Part shown: positions 57,705 to 64,000 of the stretch, piece by piece
Position numbering within the stretch: the first letter of the stretch is position 1
How the letters are laid out: the number at the start of each line of letters is the position of its first letter
Position numbers and translations under genes: made by a program
NCBI GenBank assembly: GCA_963719885.1
Contig: CAVRDP010000018.1
Location: forward strand, 310,001-374,000
Length of the DNA: 64,000 bases
Reading direction: 5' to 3'
Source: JANXQG01 sp963719885
GTDB lineage: Bacteria; Planctomycetota; Planctomycetia; Pirellulales; Thermoguttaceae
The notes under the pieces: model-generated
Told to the model about the DNA's origin: nothing
Databases searched by the model: none
What the model saw: the letters and a program-made list of their open reading frames with translations, nothing else

Positions 57705-59861
57705 ATGAGCGGCGGCAATAATCCAGCTAACCGCAAACCCGGTTCCCTTGCGACCAGGTCCATCAGCAGGTTGCCGCCGGTGATTGCGGTGGCGATCGCG
57801 GCATGCGCCCCCTGCCTTGCCAGCGATGAGGTCAAGGTCTACGAGGCCCCGCGCAAGGTGTTGACCGGCCCCTTTAAGTTGAAAGGGCCATCGCCCCAAC
57901 AGCGTTCGGACGAGTTCCGAGCGGTCGAGTACCCGGCGGTTTACGTCGAGAACGAGTACCTGCGATGCTGCCTGCTGCCCACGGTGGGTGGCCGGCTGTA
58001 CGAGGTTTACAACAAGGCGTCGCAAACGCAGGTCTTCTTTGTCAACCCCTACCTGGAGACCCACGCGGATGATTTCGAGGGGGGCCATCCCTGGAACTTG
58101 GGCGGCGTCGAGGTGAACTTCCCTTACTTCCACCACGGCAACACCTACAACGATCGCTGGCAGTGGGCCGAATTGCGGCGCGGCGATGGCTCGGCCGGCG
58201 TTGGCTTGAGCTTCACGTCGCGGCCCACGATGCAGCGCGCGGTCTTCCAGGTGCTGCTGCAACCGGGGGTCGCGCGCGTCGACCTGAGCTACCGTTTCGA
58301 GAACATGAACCCGTATTGCTGGGGCTTCGCCGCGTGGATCGACACGATGCACGCGAAGACGATGCAGACGCAGTTCATCCTGCCTTCTCCGTGGGTCGCC
58401 CAGCACGGGCACAACGTGAATCGGGTCGACCTGCAGGCCTGGCCGGTCCGCAACGGCGTGGACCTTTCCTGGCAGAAGAACATCCCCGCGGGAACCAGCC
58501 TCAGCGAGTTCGCGTTCATGCCGCGTCTGCGGTTTCATGGCTGCTACGAGCATGGCGTGGACCGCGGCGCGGTGCGGATCTTCGACCCCCAGACCCTCCC
58601 GGCCGCCAAGATCTGGACCCAGGCGCCCCCCGTCACGCCGGAGCAGTATTACCAGCACTGCGAGATCTGGACCGCCACGTCCGCGGTCATGGAGGACCCG
58701 GGCCGCCTGGCGGAATTCAGTGCGTACAGCGCAGCCGACAGTTGGTACCAGGTACGCGGCATCGGGGGCTACGTATTCGCCAATGCCAATGCCGCATTGA
58801 ACCTGGAACGTCGTTCCAACGGCATGCTGTTGGCCGGAGTGTGCGGCACGCGCAAGGTTCCGAACTGTGTCGCCAGCCTGCGGAGCGGCCATGAGACTTT
58901 CTGCCGCCGGGTCTTCAGCCTCGATCCGGCCGCGCCCTGGAAGGTCGAGACCCCAGCCCCGCAGGGCGACGTGGTCTTCGAGGTCACCGCTCCCGACGGC
59001 ACGTGCATCGCCTCCTACGAACTGCGGACGGACGAAACGCCCAGGGAGCAGTGGACGATGCCCCGCAAGCCGCGATGGAGCGAGGGGGTCAATTCGGCCT
59101 ATCATGAGGAAGACGATGCGATCTTGTGGCGGCGGCGCAACCGTTTCCTGGACGGCGCGATCGACCGCTTCAAGGACCTGCTGAAGAAGGATCCGGCCTC
59201 GCCCAGCCTGATGCTCGACCTGGCCCGGGTTTACTTGAAGGACGAGCAGGTCCGCGTGGGGTATGCCTACAGCAAGCCGGGTCCCGAAGCCGACGCGGAT
59301 GCCGCCCGCCGCCGTGCGGCCGACCTGGAGTCGGCGATCAACCTTCTGCGGCAGGTCCTGGGGACCGACGCCGGCAACGGGCGGGCGCATTTCTACATGG
59401 GCTTGGCGCTGGAACGCCAGGGCAAGCCGTCCGCGGCGGTCTCGCAGTACCGTGCCGCATTGAACGGCAAATCGCCGGCGCACGCAGCGGCGGCGTACCT
59501 CTGCCGCCAATGCTCGAACGACAAAGCGGCGGAGTCGGTCGTGCTGGCCCGCGGCGCTGCGGAGATGTATCCCCAGAGCACGCGGATCAAGCACCTGCTG
59601 ATGGTCACCCTGCTGTCTGCCGGCAACACGGCCGAGGCCCTGGCAGTTGGTCGGCGGTTGGAGGAGCAGGATCCGTCCGATGCCGTGACCCTGGCGCTTC
59701 TAGCCGACGCGATGAAACACCAGGATCGAAGCGACGAGGCCAAGATCCGCAGCGCACGGTTGCAGCGGTTGTGCAGGTTCGACCCCGGCCTGGCCAACGC
59801 GGTGAGGGCGGAAGTGGACTGGCTGCGGGGGCAGGTCCCAGCGAACGGCTACGGCAAGTAA
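57705..59861 (+). CDS. Secreted DUF5107 protein with C-terminal TPRs
   Basis: This 718-residue protein has a signal-like segment (VIAVAIAACAPCLAS, residues about 27-41). The DUF5107 region shows YLRCCLLPTVGGRLYEVYNK, HPWNLGGVEVNFPYFHHGNT and SLSEFAFMPRLRFHGCYEHG, a galactose-mutarotase-like beta-sandwich fold. TPR units follow from about residue 470 (NRFLDGAIDRFKDLLKKDPA, GRAHFYMGLALERQGKPSAA). Such proteins occur near glycoside hydrolases and probably bind carbohydrate. The glycosidase-like gene downstream fits a glycan-use cluster. The frame is intact. Confidence 0.8.
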   Translation: MSGGNNPANRKPGSLATRSISRLPPVIAVAIAACAPCLASDEVKVYEAPRKVLTGPFKLKGPSPQQRSDEFRAVEYPAVYVENEYLRCCLLPTVGGRLYEVYNKASQTQVFFVNPYLETHADDFEGGHPWNLGGVEVNFPYFHHGNTYNDRWQWAELRRGDGSAGVGLSFTSRPTMQRAVFQVLLQPGVARVDLSYRFENMNPYCWGFAAWIDTMHAKTMQTQFILPSPWVAQHGHNVNRVDLQAWPVRNGVDLSWQKNIPAGTSLSEFAFMPRLRFHGCYEHGVDRGAVRIFDPQTLPAAKIWTQAPPVTPEQYYQHCEIWTATSAVMEDPGRLAEFSAYSAADSWYQVRGIGGYVFANANAALNLERRSNGMLLAGVCGTRKVPNCVASLRSGHETFCRRVFSLDPAAPWKVETPAPQGDVVFEVTAPDGTCIASYELRTDETPREQWTMPRKPRWSEGVNSAYHEEDDAILWRRRNRFLDGAIDRFKDLLKKDPASPSLMLDLARVYLKDEQVRVGYAYSKPGPEADADAARRRAADLESAINLLRQVLGTDAGNGRAHFYMGLALERQGKPSAAVSQYRAALNGKSPAHAAAAYLCRQCSNDKAAESVVLARGAAEMYPQSTRIKHLLMVTLLSAGNTAEALAVGRRLEEQDPSDAVTLALLADAMKHQDRSDEAKIRSARLQRLCRFDPGLANAVRAEVDWLRGQVPANGYGK

Positions 59862-60023
59862 AACACGAGGCATCTTCGAGAGGGTAAGCCCATGACACAG
59901 GAAGTTCCCTCTGGTCCGCCGCAAGCTGCATATTGCGGCTAACGCCGCGGATGCCGACCGCGCGGTCGATGCCATCCTTGCCGCCGTGGGGAAGCCGTAA
60001 CCACGCAGGTCAGGCCGGCCACG

Positions 60024-60043
60024 ACCATGGGTACATGGTGCCC
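60024..60043 (+). repeat. Dispersed ACCATG hairpin repeat, copy 4
   Basis: ACCATGGGTACATGGTGCCC followed by GACATGGTACCCG, a degenerate second copy. It lies 76 bp upstream of the glycosidase-like gene. Just before it (59905-60000) is a short open frame ending KLHIAANAADADRAVDAILA..., possibly the C-terminal relic of an aminotransferase-type gene. Confidence 0.75.
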
Positions 60044-60119
60044 GACATGGTACCCGAGCCTGACTTGCCTGTTCTGTCAGGCTGGAAAGCCTGACTTACT
60101 TCAATCGGAAAGGGATCGT

Positions 60120-62715
60120 ATGAAGAAAGTCATCCGCCGCATTCATTGTGTGGCCGTCGCCTGCTCTGCCGCGGTCCTTGCCGCAGTGATCTGGCAAGGC
60201 CCAACCGGGCGCACACAGGGCACGCCGGTCATTCCTCCTCTACCGGTGTTCTCGCCAACCGCCCTGACCGCCGATGCGGGCCACGGCCGCGTCTACTTGC
60301 GCTGGAACCTGCAACTGGAGGACGAGCGGATCATCGGCTGGAAGGTTCACGAGCTGATGCCCGCGCAGGCCGAACTGACCAAGACGATTCTGACCGAGCC
60401 CGCGATGGTCGTCCGGCAGTTGACCGATGGCAGGCCCTACACGTTTGCCGTGACAGGCGTGCTCAGCGACGGTCGTGAAACGCCGCGGAGCAATATGGTC
60501 ACGGTCGCGCCGCACAACACGGGCGAGGCGAAACTGGCGGCTCTCAAGCCCGGCGAAACGCTGTCCTTCGGCCGTTTTCAGGGCATCCCCCTGGCGCCTC
60601 GGCGGCCAAGGTGGTCTTTCCCGACGGCCAGGAATTGATCTACGACCAGATGCGCCCTGTCGACTGGAAGGCCCGCGACGGCATGCACCTGATTCAGCCG
60701 CTGGCGCTGGGCAACGGGCTGGACATCGGCAGTTTCGACGATCGCGGCCTGGCGACCGTCATCTCCCCGGAGGGCGCCGGCGGCCGGCCGGAGTTGCGCG
60801 ACGTGCAGGCCGGCACGAAGCACGCCTGGCTCACGACGCCGATGACGCTGCCGCTGGCTGCGCTGCCGAATAACGACGCCCGGCCGAAATGGTTTCCGCC
60901 CCTGGTCGATGGCGACCGTGTCACGTTCCACTACTGGCAGCCGCTGGCGGCGATGGGCTATACCTCGTGGACGTACGTGCTCGTCTGGGAGACGTGGTGG
61001 CCCATCGAGCGCGATCGCCACGGCACGAAGTACCACGGCCTGGCCCGGCTCGTCGAAGTCGAAATGTTCAGCGCCTTGAACAGCGGCTATCAGGTGATGC
61101 TCAACAATGGTTTCGGACCGGGCGGTTCGCGCGGCGGCGTGGTCAGCTACAGCACGGGCTTCCGCGAGCCGGGCCACGAGGTCGTCGATTTCTCGGGCGA
61201 TCGCAACCGCCAGGTCGTATTCCAGGCGCCCGGGCCGCCGCGGCGGGGTTATGGTTATCACCCCAACCACGCAGCGCTTCAGGCCAGCCCGCTGATATTC
61301 TATGACTGGGGCAGCGGCTGCCTGACGATTTCGGCCCGCAGCCTGTACTATCACTGCGCGAACCAGTCGTCCAGTTACATCGAGCAAGGCACAGACGGCG
61401 TCTGGCCGAACCTGGCCTGGGACCTGGCCTTGGCCGGCCGGCGGACGGCCGTCGATACGGTCGAATACCTCTATGCCTCGGACCTGGCGCAGCCGCTGCC
61501 GCAGCGGTTCATCAACGCGCGGTTCGAGGTCTACGGCGACGTTCGCGCCGCATGGGCGTGCAGTCGGAGTTGGGCGCGGTGGCCGTGGATGCGCCGCACT
61601 GGCAGATCAAGCCGGCGGGCGGCCCGACCGAGTTCGCCCGAACGTATGTGGAAAAACTGCGGGGCACGGGCGTCGACGTGCTGGCGATGTATCACGACAC
61701 GTGGCAGGCGGTCCCCATCACCGTGGACGACGCCTACAGGCTCAGCGAGAACCACGACTGCAATCCGCAATTGAAGGCGATGTGCAAGATCATCAAGGAG
61801 GCCGGCTATCACCCGGGCCTGTGGTTCCGCCCGGAATTCACCAAGACCAGCGTGCCCGCCGCGCTCAGCGAACGGATCCCCACGGCGGAAGCTTATTATG
61901 GCTACAATATGGCGAGTTATCCGGAAGTGGCCGAATTGCTCCGCGAGCGCGGCATTCCCCTCTTTCGCCAGAACCCCCGCTGGGCCCGCCTCCGCAAAGA
62001 CGGCTCGATGCCTTACGACACGCCGTACCAGTGGGTGCCGATGAGCATGGCCGGAAACTGGTGGAACCAGATCATCTGCCCGGCGCTCGACATGACGGCC
62101 AGGCTGGGCTACGAGCGGGTGCTCGTCGACGGCGGGTTCGGCGGGATGCAGGGCGTGGACTATACGCCGATGCACCTGGGCGAGGCCGCCGGCGCCGTGG
62201 CCGTCCAGCCCTATTGGTGGCGCTTCTGGCGGACCCTGCATCACCTCGGCATCCAGATGTTCGGCGAGTGTACGGTGGGCTGGAAGGGCGGCAACGTCGC
62301 CGCCGGCGGAGCGGGCGACGAGTTGTATCCCTGGATGTTTCAGATGGGCTGGTTCATCGGTTGCAATCGGGCCCTGCAAGGTCCCGAACAGACGCACCGC
62401 CTCTATCAGCTCTACAACTGCGGTAGCATCACGTCGGGAAGTGCGGCGGTGCGCCGCTACGCGAGGAAGTTCCACGAAGGACATCGTGCCCCGGACTGGA
62501 TCGAGCTCAAGGAGCTTCGCCAGCTCGGCCCCGTGGAACTGACCGTCAAGGTGATTGAGCAGCCGGTCCCCGGCATCGGCGCCCTCCCTACCTCGCAGAA
62601 CACGCGGAAGATTCAGGTCCGCCCCTGGACATGGTCCGACGCAGTCTGGCACTATGACGACGGCATGAGCGTCGTCTACCCGGCATACGAGAACGTCGAT
62701 TGGACCAAGCAATAG
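60120..62715 (+). pseudogene. Secreted glycoside-hydrolase-like protein (alpha-galactosidase-type barrel), two frameshifts
   Basis: It starts MKKVIRRIHCVAVACSAAVL (signal peptide) followed by a fibronectin III-like domain (AGHGRVYLRWNLQLEDERII...GRPYTFAVTGV). After an indel near 60605, a beta-sandwich region (GNGLDIGSFDDRGLATVISP, YHPNHAALQASPLIFYDWGS) follows. After another near 61545 comes a TIM-barrel-like part: VDVLAMYHDTWQAVPI, EAGYHPGLWFRPEFTKTS and YERVLVDGGFGG. GLWFRPE-type motifs resemble the GH36/GH27 clan, but catalytic carboxylates cannot be confirmed. Joined length is about 865 residues. The substrate is unknown, probably a plant or algal glycan. Confidence 0.7.
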
Positions 62716-62754
62716 GACAAGCAATCGAGGTGGCGTGTGGTCAGATACCCCTGA

Positions 62755-62949
62755 ATGGAAAGGACGGGTTTTGCAGGCCCGAAGCTGGTCTGCATCGACC
62801 TCCAGCCGTACACGACTACCCAGGCCCAGGATCGTAGCGACATATTGAACATCGGCGGCTTCAGTGACGCCGTGTTCAGCGTCGTAGCCGCCTTCCTGGC
62901 CGACGATGGCGGCCGGTCCGTGGCCGAGGTCGAGAAGGTCGAGTTGTAG
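62755..62949 (+). pseudogene. Orphan C-terminal fragment of a TROVE/Ro60 protein
   Basis: This 64-codon frame reads PKLVCIDLQPYTTTQAQDRS, DILNIGGFSDAVFSVVAAFL and ends VAEVEKVEL. It matches the last part of the von Willebrand A-like domain of Ro60 (TROVE) proteins, which bind Y RNAs and misfolded RNA. A stop codon (62752-62754) directly precedes it and no HEAT-repeat ring domain is present, so only the end of the gene survives. It lies between two secreted-protein genes and has no clear start. Confidence 0.75.
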
Positions 62950-63127
62950 GCGAAATTGATCTCACGGTAGACGCTGAAGTCCTGGGGCCGTCCGGGAATT
63001 CCAGGTGTACCGCCTCCGGGAGGCACAAACGGCGCATTGACTGGAATCTGCCGAAGCGTTTGGTTACCATGGGAGGAATCGTAGCTCATTGCATGATCAA
63101 CCGAAACTCACCAGGAAATCCGGGAGC

Positions 63128-64000
63128 ATGAACTTCAAACCGCTTGTATCTCTTCTGACTTGCCTCATGACGACGGGCCTTTTGGGCGGCGAAGCGCCGC
63201 CCAAAGACGGTGCCGCGGTGGTCGTGCTCGATACGCTGAGCGTCTCGGCGGATCCACGAGACCCTCAAGCCGCCGGTGATCCAGCTTGACGACGGCCTCA
63301 AGGCCGTAACGTCGAAGTACCAATGGCTCGACCGCGAGACCGTGGCCGCACCGGCGGGCTGGACAACCCCCGAGTTTGCCGACGCCGACTGGCTGCGCGG
63401 GACCGCGCGGGCGGCGTCGCGCACGCCGTACGTCGCCACGCTCTGCCTGCGGGCCAGGTTCGAGGTAAGCGACCCGGACCAGGTGCAAAACCTCAATCTC
63501 TCGTTGACCTACTACGGTGGCGCGATCGTGTATATCAACGGCCAGGAGCTTGTCCGCGGCCACGTTGCGAAGGAGGGCCCGCCGGGCATGGCGGACGGGT
63601 ATCCGCCCGACGCCTTCGTCGCGGAAGACGGCAAGATGCTGCCGGCCGCCAGTTGGCAGATGGACAGGTTCCCCAAGGCCCTGGCCGTGCGGGCGCGGAC
63701 CCTGGCCAACGTGGCAGTCCCGACCAGGTTGCTTCGCAAGGGCGTGAATGTGCTGGCCATCGAAATCGTGCGCTCGCCCTACCACAAAATCCTCGACAAG
63801 CTGAAGAATCGCGGGGCCGACAAACGCGAACTGGCTGCCCGCAACTGTCCCTACGAGTTGGCCTGGAACACCTGCGAGGTCCGCCGCGTACAACTGACGG
63901 CGGCGGGAACGTCGGGCCTGACGACGAACGCCTCGCGCCCGCAGGAACTCCAGGCCTGGAACGCCGACATCTTGACCGCCGACTATACCAGCGACTTGGG
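63128..64000 (+). pseudogene. Large secreted carbohydrate-related protein, partial, frameshifted
   Basis: It opens MNFKPLVSLLTCLMTTGLLG (signal peptide). After about 40 codons the frame shifts near 63250 (VVVLDTLSV then IHETLKPPVIQLDDGLKAVT) and stays open to the window edge. The body holds WLDRETVAAPAGWTTPEFAD and LNLSLTYYGGAIVYINGQEL, the lectin-like jelly roll seen in large planctomycete glycan-active proteins. The 3' part lies beyond the window, so any catalytic domain is unseen. It probably belongs to the same glycan-use group as the two preceding large genes. Confidence 0.6.

Noticed and set aside
56934..59594. 886-codon open frame on the minus strand
   Set aside because: It runs antisense to the DUF5107-TPR gene, is Arg/His-rich and matches no family; the plus-strand gene has clear domains.

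Overview
The window reads like a GC-rich planctomycete chromosome, probably Pirellulales or a Thermogutta-like relative. This is an inference from gene style: secreted PQQ-type propeller and FGE-like proteins, a PP2C/Ser-Thr kinase fusion, a DUF5107-TPR protein, glycoside hydrolases and many short dispersed hairpin repeats. About 25 frameshifts interrupt otherwise well conserved genes (gckA, dprA, cmr2, cas3, cas7, cas8b and others) while neighbours are intact. Uncorrected indel errors in a draft or metagenomic assembly explain this better than mass decay, so broken genes are given as whole spans with the breaks noted.

Left part (1-20.4 kb): the tail of a GH51 arabinofuranosidase, a MazF-type toxin-antitoxin pair, glycerate kinase, amtB-PII, a PP2C-kinase fusion beside an RsbW/RsbV-like pair, an acyl-ACP synthetase, a Wzz/GumC-like coiled-coil protein, dprA, a TPR protein, secreted proteins of unknown or electron-transfer type and an FGE-like protein. 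A 200-bp copy of the dprA 3' end lies at 20.2 kb, just before the CRISPR island.

CRISPR island (20.7-56 kb), all transcribed leftwards: an array of 140 36-bp repeats (20686-30843) with its leader on the right; a Csb2-C-terminal/Cas6-like gene; a CARF fragment; cmr6-5-4-3-2-1 (type III-B, Cas10 without HD domain); a CARF-HEPN-CARF ancillary effector; a WYL regulator; cas2; a cas4-cas1 fusion; an unknown gene; a second Cas6-like gene; and cas3-cas5-cas7-cas8b (type I-B). The type III and type I operons carry the same ~53-bp upstream element. The I-B effector is combined with an adaptation module and Cas6 style normally associated with type I-G (I-U).

Most notable signal (52918-53144): an orphan degenerate repeat-spacer-repeat upstream of cas8b. 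It keeps an intact 8-nt crRNA handle, one 36-nt spacer and a processing hairpin. The spacer matches a site 136 bp away at positions 1-5, 7-11 and 13-17, with mismatches exactly at 6, 12 and 18, next to a TTC motif. The site touches the -35 box of a promoter reading into the guide itself and towards the cas operon. This is the expected signature of a CreA/CreR-type Cascade-guided regulatory RNA. A divergent promoter there faces an MqsRA-like toxin-antitoxin operon.

Right part (53.4-64 kb): toxin-antitoxin genes, a truncated copy of the WYL regulator, a repeat-rich non-coding stretch, a DUF5107-TPR protein, a large secreted glycosidase-like protein, the orphan C-terminus of a TROVE/Ro60 protein and the start of another secreted protein that runs off the window.
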